64,000 nucleotides of DNA from Owenia fusiformis (Eukaryota; Annelida; Polychaeta; Sabellida; Oweniidae). Below are positions 1 through 15,000 of the stretch, piece by piece (position 1 is the first letter of the stretch; the number at the start of each line of letters is the position of its first letter). A program made the translations under genes and the position numbers. Location of the stretch: contig CAIIXF020000006.1 of NCBI GenBank assembly GCA_903813345.2, positions 21,709,936 to 21,773,935 of the forward strand, given 5' to 3'. The notes under the pieces are model-generated. The model saw only the letters and a program-made list of their open reading frames with translations, did not search any database and had not been told where the DNA came from.

Positions 1-3000
1 CTAGTGCTATTAAACCACCATGTCATTGTCTCCCTATACCAAAAACTTCATCTATTCAAGATTATTTGCTCTCTCGTGACAAATGTGCCGATCACAAACA
101 TGAGAGTCAGCGAGATCCATTATTCATGCGGGAATATGTGTTTGACTTGCCTAACCTTAGATGGTTATCAATACATGATTTGAGTCATAATGCTTATGAC
201 ATGATCTTAACTTTATTAAAACCTTTGACTAAATTAACATATTTGGATCTATCAGGGTGTGGTGTAGATGCTGAATTATTGATGGGTGTCCAGAGTTATG
301 CCCATATTAGGTCGTTAACACTCTATGATGTACAGATAAGTAATCTGGAGGATACATTGATAGCTATAGGCAAACTTAAAACATTGAGGTAAGCTGATAC
401 AACATTAACATACAAAACTAGCTATGTAACAGGTAGTACCATGCTAATAAAAATCTGATATGGCGTATGATCAGGTGCCATGATAATATCCATTATCCTA
501 TATGCCAAGTGGAGTTTTAGGGAGATAAGTTGGTAAGATATATATTTTGAGGTTTCCATATCCAGATCCTCCGTATCTCCCACTATATCTCCCGCTCCAG
601 GGCATATCTTCGCTTTGAAAAAAGGTTGAAGTTGAAAAAATTAAAAAAAAAATTGATAAAATTTTGAAAAAAAAGAGAAAAAAAAGAGAAAATGTAAAAA
701 AAAATCCAGTTAAAACTCCACTGGGTATAGGATAAAGCAGTTATGTAGGGTTGGTTTGGATATGGGGTTTATCCCCCATCCGATATGAATCCCTCTGGAT
801 AAATCCCATATCCAAAACCACCCCAGTACATAACCCTTATTTATCCTGAACTTGCTGCAGATTTTGCAAGTTTAAAACTCAATTTGGATTTTTGAGATGA
901 CTCTCCTGTAAACTTTATAGATTTTGATTCCCTATTATGAAGACATTGTACAAATATTGGACAACAATATAGACATATCATAGGTTATTTTGAAGAAAAA
1001 TTAGACAAAATGATGTTTAAAGTCCCCGTCTAAAGTTTGAAAATATTTTTTTATCATTCATTTTTTACTTTTTGTCAGGACTTAAAAAGTGATTTTAGAG
1101 ATTTTTGAAAAAAAGTTGTGAGCATTTCATTTTTCAAATATTCAAATCTCCCGCCATTTTTCAAAAAAAGTTGAAATTTCTTAATCATCAAATATTTCTT
1201 AATGCATTTCAAAAAAGATTATCTTTTTAACACCAATGCAAAGATTGAACAAAGGACACTATTTCAATAATAAAATGCCATATTTAATTGGCCACTCCAA
1301 TGTTTTAGCATATCAAAAATATTTTGAAACATTAGTGATGTCACTGTACCATTGGTTTCTATGAGAACTAAAATTTTGAAATGCATTTTTCTCAGAACCA
1401 TTTTCATGCACTGATAAGTTCATTTCTCGCTTATTTATGAACCGATTTTTCTTAATTTTTTCGGCAAAAAACGTGGGAGGATGAATGGTATGCATTGGTA
1501 TGAATTGTGGCTATACTTTATATGGGGCCTTTAATATTATTATATGACCTTATGAAATTTTGATTAGTTGGACTAGTTGCACTTTGATATATTATGTATC
1601 AAAATTACAGAAGGCATCCTCATTTGGGATATAGTTCTGTACATTGTTATAATATTCTTCATTCTAGGCACCTTGACATCAGCCAAGGCAAGGAGCAGCA
1701 TGTCCTCTATGATGAGCCTGAGCAACGTCTGAGATATATTGTCAACGCTCTCCCTAACCTGGTATCCCTTGACATATCTGGCACAAACCTGGCTGGGATG
1801 GAGCCCAACGATTACCTCACTAAGACTCTGAAATTTGAAGAAGAAAGGTTTGTTCTTTGTTTGATTGTGAGGTGACTTAACCTCATTGATTACATATTCA
1901 GCGATTGACCAAGTAGTTCGCTTGGCCCATAGCTGGCTTTTGTGAAGTGGGTTCACTTTTCAAATAATTCCAGGGTGGGTTCACATTTAACAGCTTTGGC
2001 CCAAAATAACTTGAAACATACTCAGCATTATGAAAAATTGCATGATTTTGAAATAATATTTCGCCAAGGTTGGGGAAGGGGGCAGGTTTCGCTCTAACCT
2101 CCGAATTCTACTGTATCCACTTTTGAATTAAGTCACATCATAGTCACTGACTCAAATATTCTCCATTCAATGTCAAGATGGCGGAGAAACAGGATGCCCC
2201 TAAAAGATTCAGCTATTTAATATAACACTAAATTGGTGTTGTAAGTCTGCAACTTTTTGTGGATGGTGTTCAGTGGTCGCCATTCAGCATTTGGTGGTCA
2301 GCATCTGTAACAAATGGCAGGTAGTGACATTATGCATGTTAATTGATTGTTATTGTAATTGTAGGCAACAGTATCCACACTGTCCTATCTATGGCCTCGA
2401 GGGTAGATCATTTGAGTTCCTAGGCCTTCTCTACTGTACAACTGAGCCTTGCAACAGGGAAAACATACCTGCTAAAAAGGTAGGAAAAATGCCAGCATTG
2501 GCATCAGTTGTCTGTTTAGAGTATTTCATTCTACTTAATTTCTCTTCAGATTCATATTTGATTTCATGGAATGTTTGTACAAATTGGATTTTTATGCCAA
2601 ATTAACTACTATATATTTCATATATGAAACATCAATTCAAATAGTGTTAAACATAATGGTATTATTTCAATGGTAGAATATACATTTACAGTACAATTAT
2701 ATTGAAATAATCTTACATTGATGAATGTTTGATTTATGAAGAAAAAGGTACGTTGAGGGTGTACCCCTAAGGCTATTGAACACTAATTAACATTAATGTA
2801 GTCTGATTGGCTCATTTTTCTGTCGCTAGGTAACTGGTGATAAAACAGAGGAACAAGTATTAGTCTCCATCCAGGCAAACATAGAAAAAACAGAGCTTCT
2901 GATTCGCTCCCTGAATCACCTGTTTAGAATATTCCGCTACTCCATCTGTAAAAGTCCCGCTGTTGCTTTAAAGGTAAATCTTTTTGCAGTTTTCTTTCTC

Positions 3001-6000
3001 ATTATAAGGGCCTGTGGGTGAAATAATTATGTGACAATGTGAATTTTGCCAAAACAAATTTTGCTTGGGGAGGGGGATTTATGAACTCAAGGAATTGTTT
3101 ATTTTAGTCTCACAGGTATGTTTAGGTAGATATGACACAGATATCTCAAGTTGGGATTTCTTTTTTGACTAGATACAAATGATGTAAAAATTGAGATTGC
3201 AATCTTATTATGAGCATGAAGATAGGGTTCATCGGCTCCAATGAACACGATTCATAAACAAAAGGTCAAGGTCGGAGTCTTAATTATAATGCAGCACAAA
3301 TTTGAAAATGAAATTGTGAAAAACATGTTGTTGAGAATTCTGACAGCTATAAATATTTTTTCTTGTGATTTTCACAGCAATGAATATATTTCAATGGATT
3401 TTCACTGCTATGAATGAATTTTCAGGGTATTCTCACTGCTATGAAGAAGCATGTCTTCGACAGATCTGTGCAAATATCTGGCAGGTAAAGAACTAACCAT
3501 AATAAAGGAATTATTATTTTATTTATTTTTTATTACTATACAGACATAGATAAGATATACATAGTTATAGCTGATCAATGACCTTTAAAATATAATGACT
3601 AGCACTATTAAGGAAAAACACTAAGCAGGTGTGGCTCCCACAATGATAAAATATACTGTACTTCAATTGAATGTTATACAATACACAAAGTGTTCACTCA
3701 CAATAAAATATGAAGTTTTGTGACTCATTTTTTCAGTGCCTCATTGTTCTACATCGTAAAGGGGAAAGAAAGGTCCATGCTAAATGTCGCCACCAGACGA
3801 GATATCATAACAACAATACTAGCTGGAATGGAAAGCCACATGGATGAGGCCACGGTAAGTTTCATTAGATAACAAATAAATTATTAAATAGAATAGCAGC
3901 CCATTAAGAGACCAACTTGTAATTTTAGTCTTTTCGTGGTATTCATATTCTTACAGTATCTTTAGTTCAATGTCGGATTATTATCTCTATTTGTAACCTC
4001 CCCTTTGGCATGATAATTACTAGGATAATTATCCCATCGAACGAAGTTCGGAGGGATATAGGGAACGCCTCCGTCCGTCCGTCCGTACGTACGTCCGTCC
4101 GTACGTACGTCCGTCCGTCCGTCTGTCCGTCCGTCCGGGCAATAACTCAAATACCGTTGGCCCGATTTTGTTCACATTTTGTACACATATACCCTATGGG
4201 GGTAGAAGTTCTGCTCGAAAGCCGATTTTCAAAATGGCTGCTCATTTAAAAATGGCGGCCATTTAAGTGCCGATTTTACAGTAATTTAGGTGCAATATGT
4301 AAACTGTAATAGCAATATGTTTTAGATATAAAAAAATTATATAGGACATTGATAACTAGAAATATAGATATTAAAGAAGCACATGGCAGCCATCTTGAAA
4401 AATGGCGGCCTTTACTCGTTATTTTACGATTTTTGCTGTAACTCAAGAAGTAGTGGAGCGATTTTGTTCATATTTGGAATGTGAATACTATAAGCATGGC
4501 TCACTGTCTAATGACACTTTTGGTAGGAGGTGGCCATTTTTGAAAAATGGCCACCATTTTGAAAAATGGCCGCCATTTTAACATATTTTACTATAACTCA
4601 AAAAGTAGTGGAGCGATTTTGTTCATATTTGGTTTGAGAATACTATAAGCATGGCACACTGTCTAATGACACTTTTGGTAGAAGGTGGCCATTTTGAAAA
4701 ATGGCCGCCATATTTTACTATAACTCGAAACATATTTTACTATAACTCGAAAAGTGGTGGAGCGATTTTGTTCATATTTGGTATGTGAATACTATAAGCA
4801 TAGTATACTGTCTAATGACACTTTTGGTAGAAGGTGGCCATTTTGAAAAATTGCCGCCATTTAAATGTATTTTACTCGGCCTTTACTCGTTATTTTACGA
4901 TTTTTGCTGTAACTCGAAAAGCAGGGGAGCGATTTTGTTCATATTTTGTATGTGAATACTATAAGCATGGCACACTGTCTAATTACACTTTTGGTAGAAG
5001 GCGGCCATTTTAAAGTATTTTACTATAACTCGAAAAGTAGTGGAGCGATTTTGTTCATATTTGGTATGTGAATACTATAAAGAAAAAGCATATTACTTCT
5101 TCTGATGACAACTTGGCTAGTGAGCAACCATTTTGAAAATGGTGGCCTTTCTATGTGTGTTATTTTATGATATTTGCTATATATTTCGTTTGTAAAAATG
5201 CCAGCCATTTCTGTTCGATGGGATTCGCTACGCTTTGGCGTTGCCGTTGTTCTGGTTGATTACTCATGTTGGGCTTGCTCGGACCGGGCCAACTTAATTC
5301 AGTGCACGGGTCAGGTCGGGACTAATGATAGTTTTGTTTAGAAAACGTTTGTGCCAATCCCTGCAGGTGTATTCAACAATATTACCCCTGCTCTTCGGTC
5401 TATATTTCTTAAAAAATTCATTATTTAAGGAATAAACAATGATAGGCCAAAATTCAGCATGAGTTGGACAGATTGTTGTAAAAAGCACGAACCGAAGGTG
5501 AGTGGATTTGTACATTCTGTCCAACTAGTGTAGAATTTCACCATACAGTAATATTGGAGGAATAAGGAAGTGCAATGAAATGCTCATATTTCATCGTTAA
5601 TATTGTTATGGTTTCAGTTTTTTTTGGTGGCGTTTGGTGGTTGAGACTGACTTCAATTTTTTTCCAAATCATCTACAAGTTTTCGGAAATTCAAATCTGA
5701 CTTAACATTTAAGATTTGAACTTCAATGACTTTTTCAAGGTAAAAAAAAGGTCTTTTTTCAACTTGTTTCAAATTGACCCAATTTTTTTTTCAAAATCAT
5801 CTACAAGTTATCAGAAGTTCAAATCTGAGTTTATATTTAAGAATTGAGTGTCTTTTTTCAACTTGCTTCAAATTGACCAATTTTTTTTTCAAAATCATAT
5901 TCAAGTTCTCAAATGTTCAAATCTGACTAAAGATTTGACCTTCAATGGCAAATATTGTGAGCAAATAGGTGGTGACATTTTGTCATGTTAATGCCTTATA

Positions 6001-9000
6001 GTTTATCCTGATGTCATAATTAAAATTCTCACTAACAATACATCACTTGCTGTTATTTTCGTTTCATTTAAGTTCATCATCAGGCATGTGATCATGAGAC
6101 ATCACTCAGTAGGCATAATTTACAATTCTCTTGATATTACAAGACCACCCTATATTCTGCTAAATAAGGATTATAAGCAAATGTAAATACAGCCAGTAGC
6201 TTGGGATTCATTTTACATACAAAATGTACTGTAAGTTATTTTTATCTCACCTTACACAGGCAGATATAATTATCTTCACCTCTGCTTTGAATCAGGAACA
6301 TTGATTTTATATGAAGCTTATATTAAAAATTGTGACTTTTTCCTGATCTGTAAGCTTTACGTGGAAAAAACCGGTACGTTAATAACAGAAAAAACAAAAA
6401 AATGATTATAACTATAGTATAAATTATATCAAATTAAAAGATTTACAAACAGAATTAATATCCTAAACTTAAAAATAGCATTTGTTTACGAACACAAGTG
6501 AAATATGTAAAAGTTTCAACTAGATTATGATTTATTTCTTATTTAGTACTAAGGAAATCCATATTTTTAGGAAATTAGATGAATAATTTACTTCAGGTGT
6601 TATTAGATTATATTAATCATAAAATGGGTGAATTAGATTATATTAATCATAAAATGGTTGATATGTTCCATCTCCAAATAGTAAATAGTAAAAAATAATA
6701 GAGATTAACAATTGATTCGCAATGTTATTCAAAAAACAATGTAAGATAGTTGCACTATTTTTTAAGTAAATAAGCAACTAATTTGGGACAACACAAATGT
6801 TTTACAGCATGTTCAGAATAAGCTGGGATATAACAAGGATGAATGTACTACTTCTTACTTTATTTGGACTTCCTCATTTCTGAGAAAATGAATATGAATG
6901 CTCTCAGCCAGAGTATTTAATTAGTGTTTAGTACTAGTTACTGTTTCGTTTTCATGGAAGGATACTGCAACTTGTTTTGTTTCTTTATCTTTATAATGGC
7001 TATATAAAACATTTAGCAGTTCTGTCAAAATACATGAAATTGGTAGTTTATTTTCTGTAAATGGGGAGGGGTGAGATCACCTAAAATATCCAAAATCACT
7101 AAAAGAACATATTTTCAATAAAACTTTCTGTAAGGGTCAAGTTGGCAAAGCATCAATTTGAATCTGTAGAATCCTAGTTATCACATTGACAACAATACAA
7201 CAAATGCGTTTTTGGTTATATAACGGAATGCAGTCACATTAAATAGCATGTTCTGATTGGCTGAAATTGGACACATCTTGCCTATAGCTATGTGTGAATG
7301 GTGTTTAGTGGTCGGTGTTCAGTGGGCAGTATCTGTAATAAATGGCAAGTGGTGACATTTGTGACATTATCTGTAAAGTCATATGGCACACAAGAAAATT
7401 TGTTACAATACTATTCGTAATGTTCATCATACCTTTTTAGTACTGTTAAAGTGCCCGATAAACTATAAAATGCGCATGCGTCCAGGTGTTGATAAACTAT
7501 AAATAGCGAAAATCCAGGGTTTGTCACCACAAGGTAAGCCAGGACGTGTTGAGAGAACAGCTAGTGTTGATATTGAATTTACATGTAGCCAGATAAGTTT
7601 CCTTATTGAAATTACATATGGTTATTAGCAATACTTTGTACGTGCTAAATAATAAAATATTTAGAGTATATGAGAGAAATTGGTCATTTCGAACCTGTTG
7701 AAAAGTTTGTGGCTCTCGGCTACACCGGGGAATTTACTTCCATGAGTACACACATAAATGTGGGGTTCCCCAAGAGGTACGCGACAAGGTGACCTGGCAT
7801 CAAATGTGCAACTAAATGCTACTATCGAGAAGATAAAATAACGAATACGACAATAAGTTATTGCATGTGACAATTCCGAGCCTTCATTTCACTGAAGTAT
7901 TTTGAAGTGAAAATATGATTTTTGTTTTGATACATGGATTCAGATGAACGTAACTTTATTCTGACAACTAATCAAAACTGAACAAAATTGATTGTACGTA
8001 ACAGACAATTTATTGTTTTACAATGTTTTGATTGGCTTAACGACTGAAACCAACAAATTATGACATGTAAAATGACAATTTTGAAATGTAAAATTTAAAA
8101 GTGACAAACACAACCTCCCTATCCACTCTTTGGGAGCCCCAGCTTATTATCACACTACGCTTTGTATTCTAAAGCCTGTTGTTTGTAATAACACTGTTCA
8201 CTCAACGTATGTTTTGTGTGTGGGCAGTCAACGATAATCATTGTTTTATCCCGGTTATATGACCTCGGCAATTATAACAGAACCGTACTAAACGAAAAAA
8301 ACGCAAATAAGAGAAAGCTTTCACACACATATAAAAAATGAACTAGTCTAATCCGGCAGTATAAACTCTGTGCTATACGTAGCCGGGTCAGGCGCACACT
8401 TTAATGAAAATTGCAGATTTTTACAATGATGTATTATTTTTCTCTAAGAATCGGGTTACCATTCTTATTACTTGGGAGAATTTAAACATTTTTCCCATTT
8501 TTATGCACTTTGAATCCATTATAACTTCACCGATTTATAACATATCTTTTGGGAGATATTGTATTTGATATTGAAGGAATAGATTGGTAGGTCAATTGTA
8601 CATGTTGCTTGTAATTTTGTCACCTCCATAGATTTGATTCTATCCTTAATGTCACATTAAGGTCTCAGTTTCGGAAATACTGTGACATATTAACAAAAAT
8701 AGAATGTGTTTGCATTTATGTTATATTAGTAAAGCTACCTATAATATAAACAGTAAATCTACCTATAATAATGTACATTGTTTCTACATCCACTTGTGTT
8801 GATTTCTAAGTAAATATTACCACAAAAAAGAAAGTCAAAAAGACTGCTTTGCAGAATTGATAGGCTTTTATACAAGTGATCTGTGATTTATATGTTAAAA
8901 ATGAAAGTCAGTTAAGGACACGGTCATTGTCATTAGCACTCTTCCTTTTGATTCGCAACATTTTGCAGAATGCAATTTTAAAGTTCTTCATTCGTAAGCT

Positions 9001-12000
9001 GTAGATGATAGGGTTGATTCCAGAATTAGTAAAGCCTAGCACATATACAAGAATCCTTAGTACATGGAGATCGAGTTGAATATGTCCATATATATAAACT
9101 GCCATCTGTATGACAGGTGGCAACCAGCACATGAAAAATATTCCTAGCACCAATAAAGCTGTTTTAAGTAAGGTTAGATTTGCCTTAAGCTGGGCTTTTG
9201 GGCCTGGTTGGTGTGGATTGAGGCTTATTACCATATCTTTGAATTGATGATGAGCTACCCGAAGAATACGGGAGTATAGAATGGTAACTGTTATTGATAA
9301 GATACAAAATGCAGGTAGGTAAGAATGTGCAAAAATCACTGGAATGATTCTCATTTCATTAAACTCCATGTAGTGAGAATAAGAAGATGCCATTACGCAG
9401 TAGACTATTACGGAGATCCAAGTTACTGAGATACAGATCCTAGCACGAAAACGTGTCATTATAGCCTCATATCGGAGTGGCCATAATATTGCTATGTAAC
9501 GATCTGAAATCACCCCAAGAAGAAAGCACATCGAACAAAATATTGAACTATGGATAAATATCATCATAAATGTTTCAAGTAAACTATCAAATGTGATTTT
9601 AGCAAACACATATATTGTTAAGCATAGAGATGTAGATCCCATTAGAAAGTCTGCAATCGCTAAATTCAATATCCATAGATTTGAAACAGTTTGTAATGTT
9701 GAAAACTTTGCATATGCTACAATTACTAAACCATTCCCTGTACATATCCACGTGGCACTTAGCAGTTGCATTAGTGGTATAACAATCCTAGTTTGCAATG
9801 CTTCATTATGTGTCACAGCATCTGTTTTGTTTTGGTCCATTTTTTGATATTGATAGAATATTCCTCTGCTTGATCAGGTTGATCTTGTTTTTGGATGTGG
9901 GTCCCTGTCAATTTGTATGTCCTGAGTGTAATTTGAAACATTAAGGTATTTCTTTAAAGAATTAAGTGAGCCCACAGAATCTCAATGGCATAAACTTTTT
10001 ATGATTTAAGACAATTAAGGAAAACTTGCTAATGGGTCTCATAGGAGATCCTTTGTATTTATATCAGATGCATTAGTCACAAATGTATTTTAAATGTGTT
10101 TAACTAACCCTGAGTAACTAACTACAGGGTGTCAAATAAGTCCCGTCCCCCCCTCTACAGCCAAAACCAAGATATTTGGTACCAAGTGTGATATATCATT
10201 GGAAAGGTGTTCCAAAGTTACGTTGATTGCCACATATCTGACACATGTCAATCAATCTCACAAATTTTTACATTGTATCAATTGAGGTGACCATATGCCT
10301 AGAAACATGGCAATTTGGCTTATTTGGCAGGATTTTAAGAATCGGGTATAAGAAAGGTCAAGAGACCAAAAGATGACTAAATATGTTCATGGCGATGAAT
10401 TTAACCAATTTCTGGATAGGGTTAGATGTGTAGAAAATAGAGGTGCAAGGAAAATGGTGAAAACCTTTTTGTAACAAGTGGAATGCGAAAATGAGTAACT
10501 TTTTGACGTATTTCTGAGGTCATATCCTTGTCATTTTGACGCAAAAAAGCTACTTAAAGGAGGGCACGTTAACTATACAAGACATCATAAAAATATAGGT
10601 AAATTTCATCCAAAATACTTGAGAGTTGGTGAGTTAACATAACTTTGGATGATCTTTCCAATGGTATATCTCACTAGGTACCATCTGTTATGGTTTTAGC
10701 TGTAGCAGGGGGGACGGGACTTATTTGACACCCTGTAATTGCTCGAATGTTTGATTTGTTTCTAATGGAGTCTATATTTATCCCAACGAACGAAGTTCGG
10801 TAGGGATATAGTGAAGCTCTCTGTCAGTCTGTCAGTCTGTCAGTCAGTCTGTCCATCTGGAAGATAACTTGAATATTAGTTGACAGATTTTCTTCATATT
10901 TGTTGGAAAGATGTATATTGGTGAATAGTTTTATGCAAACATTTATTTGAGATGGTTGCCGTTTTAAAAATGGTGGAAATTTTTCACAAATATCTTCTGT
11001 TTTTCATTTCAAACCAAAATAATAATATTATTATTTGAAATGTTGGTAGTAATTATTCTTCCCCATCTATTGACCCCCATGGGCTGTGAATGGGGTCTGG
11101 AAAAATAAGATAGCTTTATTATACTCAAATGAAAGGCAATTTAGAGTAGATTGCAAATATTGTATCGTTTTTTTCTGATTCGGGCCTCATAAAATTCAAA
11201 ATGGTCGCCTCATGTGGGATTTTTTGGCAATTATTTTCTGATCTCTTAAAAGTATGGCTTTATTATACTCAAATTGAAAGAAGTTTAGAGTAGATCACAA
11301 TTATGGTATTGTTTTTCTGATTTGTGCCTTAGGGAATTCAAAATGGCTGCCTAGAGCTGGAATTTGCCATTACTTCGATACTACAATGATCTCAAATATA
11401 TATAGAAGGGAAGAGTAGATGGTAAATATTACATTGTGACCGTACAGATTCATGATTTATATAGTGTTTGTTGCTACTCTACTCCGTGGAGTTGCCAATT
11501 TCTAGTTAATGCTTAGTAATACATTATTGTATTCAAATGTGATGGCATTTATGTCTGGGACCTTAGATCCCAACTAACTGTGGACTTTAAAAGCTCTCAT
11601 TTAAATAAATCAATACACTCTGATTAATTGATTGCAAATAACATGTATAATTAATTTTATATATTTTTTGATCTGATATCAAGAACTTCTATTTCAAAAA
11701 ATTGTCCAATGAAACATTTGCATTATATATTACATGTAGGGTATTTAATTATGCTTTATTCAGAGCAATATTAATATTTGTCAGTCAGTAAGGGTAATCG
11801 GAAAGTTCAGAATAAGTCCATACCTTGGAGTATTTAGATTTTGACTTTTGACTACTCAGTGTTATTACGCCCAGGACATACTATCCTATAAGCTGAATAA
11901 TCATTATTGCAATTAGGATGCATACAGCAGATTAACTAGCTATACAATGTAGCTCTTCATTCAGGTTGCAGGGGAGTGTAAAGTCTAGCTTATTCATATC

Positions 12001-15000
12001 TCTCCATGAAATAATCCTGTTTCCAAAGCATTTCAATGCTCAAATGATTTTCAAAGAGAAGTTTTTGTTGTGTCTAAACTGAACCATGTACACTTACTGC
12101 TTTTGTTCTGTGTTCAGAAATGAGAGCCTAATACTTTAATTTGAAATACTCTCAATGAATCTATAAAAGAGTCCATGTTTTACTGTGTTAAATAGTTGAT
12201 CAGTAATATTGTATAATTATCATCTTTTATACTGTCATATTGTTAGATTCATATATTTTCCTACATTGGATAATCTCAAACCTCAAATATCCACCTAAGC
12301 AAATGAAACCCATATCATAATTCAAATCCATTTTTACAGATGATGCGTAATGGGTGCCTCACATTGTGCCACTTTAAGATTCCCCAAGATGTGGTAAGTT
12401 TGCACTTTTCTCTACCGGTTTGCCTCCATCGTGTATTACTCCATCGTGTATTACTCCATGTGTAATAGCCAGGCAGCTCTTGTTTGAAGAAAACTCTTTA
12501 TTAGGGATTTCAGGGTTAAATGTGGAAAATGTTTTATCTCAGGCCCATAGCCAGCTTTTGCCAAGGGGCTTTACTTTTTAAAAAATCCAAGGGGGTTTAC
12601 AATTGACCATTTTGGCACAACATCACTTGAAAAGTGCTCAGAATGGTGAAAAACTGCTGATTTTTGAAAGATATTTTGGCCAGGGGGGTTCCTTGGCATC
12701 ATTGGGATATAGGGAACGCCTCCGTCCATCTCATCATGATGCGTAATGGGTGCCTCACATTGTGCCACTTTAAGATTCCCCAAGATGTGGTAAGTTTGCA
12801 CTTTTCTCTACCGGTTTGCCTCCATCGTGTATTACTCCATCGTGTATTACTCATTACTTGGAATGATAAATATAGAAGATAATGATAGACTACACACACG
12901 ACTTAAAATTACTCTGGAGGACAGAATCCAATCAAAACTTAGGAAAAACAATGAACTAAAGACCAAGAATAGGAAAAAGAAACCAACAAAATTCTGTAAA
13001 ATACTATTTGAAAACAAAGCAGTAGAAGTAATCAACATTGCAAATATCTTAAGAGATGAAGAAGTGATCAAGACAATACCTTCAAGTATCAAAAATAAGG
13101 AACCACCAGGAATTGTCTATATATACACAAAACCAATAAGGAATAAATTGTTCAACTATAGTGAGATTACAGAAAGTATCGACGAAGGCAACAATACAGG
13201 AGAATGTGATTGTAATACATCTGAATTTAAGGATGAAGACCATGGTCACGTCATAACAGGAAATCTGAAGATTATACAAAATTCAAAATTGAGAAAGCTA
13301 TTTAGTAAAGGTCCTGGCTATAGAGAAAAACGAAACATTAACTTCAGGAAAGCAAAAGAAGAAATAAAGAAAGGAATAGATGAATATGCAATAAGTTGGA
13401 CAAAAAATGAAAAAGTTTCAAAAGTATACTTAAATGAATGGAAAAATACTGTAATGGAAAAGGTTAAACAAAAGATTGAGTTACTTCAAAATACAAAATT
13501 TAGACATATTAAAAATCCAAAGCAGACACTAAAGGACCATAATGCTATGGAAGAACTCAATCAACTCAAGGAAAAATATGCTATTGTACCTATTGATAAG
13601 GCAGCAAATAATATTGGGTTTATGTGCAAACAATACTACATAAAGAAGATTAAAGAGGAAATTGGGAGTGACACCTATCAAAGGATAGAAGATAAAGGAG
13701 AAGAAGATATAGTGGAGGAAATCAAAGAGACAATGAAAACAAAATTCAAGATTGAACCGGGAGAAGAACAAAATATTATACCAAGGATTCATCTTACAAT
13801 TAAAATGCATAAACAGCCAATTAAATTTAGATATATCATTGGCTCAAAGAAAAGTTCTGTAAAACCAGCTGCCAAAAAACTGACCAAAATTCTTAAACTA
13901 GTGCAATATACTAACAAAAGATACTGTGAGAAGATTAAGGATTATACAGGTGCCAATAGGATGTGGATCAGTGACAATAACCAAAATATGTTAGATAACA
14001 TTAAAAGTGTAAATTTAAGGAACGGGGCAAGAAACATAGCCTCGTATGATTTCTCTACACTATACACAAAGATTAATCTAACTGACATAAAGGAAAAACT
14101 GAAATGGGTGATAGATAAAGCCTTCAGAGGAGGAACTAACCAAAAGATAACAGTAGGTGGAGATGAAGCCAAATGGGGTGGAAAGGCGGATAATAAAAAG
14201 GCATATACCAAAGGAGAGTGCAATGATCTAGTGGATTTCATCGTGGATACAGCCTACTTTAAAGCAGGGAAATCAATTCTAAGACAGGAAATTGGAATAC
14301 CGATGGGAATCGATCCGGCGCCATATATGGCAAACCTATACTTATACAGTTATGAATTTCAAGCCATTGAGAAAATGTATAGGGAAGACTACTCCAAAGT
14401 ACTAAAATATGCTAAAACTACAAGATTCATCGATGATTTATGTACTATAAACAACGACGGAGAAATGGAGACTGATATGAAGAACATCTATCCTGAAGAA
14501 CTAGTGTTAAACAAGGAAAATGAGAAGGATACAGAAACAACTTTTCTGGACATACAAATGAAAATAGTAAATAAACAAATCACTACAAAACTACGACAAA
14601 AGGGAAAACTTCAATTTCCAAATAGTCTCATATCCTGATCTATCTGGAAATATTCCTAGAAACCAATCTTATGGAATATTTATATCACAAATAATAAGGA
14701 TTTCAAGAATCTGCAGTCAACTGGAAGATGCAACAAACAGAGTTACCAGCCTGGGAAATAAACTACAATGTCAAGGCTACAGGAGCAACATACTAAATTC
14801 GTATACTAAGAAAGCTATAACAAGAAATAAATGGATATGTACTAAATACAATATGCAGGAGAATATCATCATGAAGGACTGGAAAATTAATGAGAGAAGA
14901 GAACATTAACAAATGAATATGAAACAGTATCTTCTCCGCAAAGAGGGTAAACTAAGATGACAAATTAGCATAAGACCAACAGTAAGGGGAAGGGGAGAGT

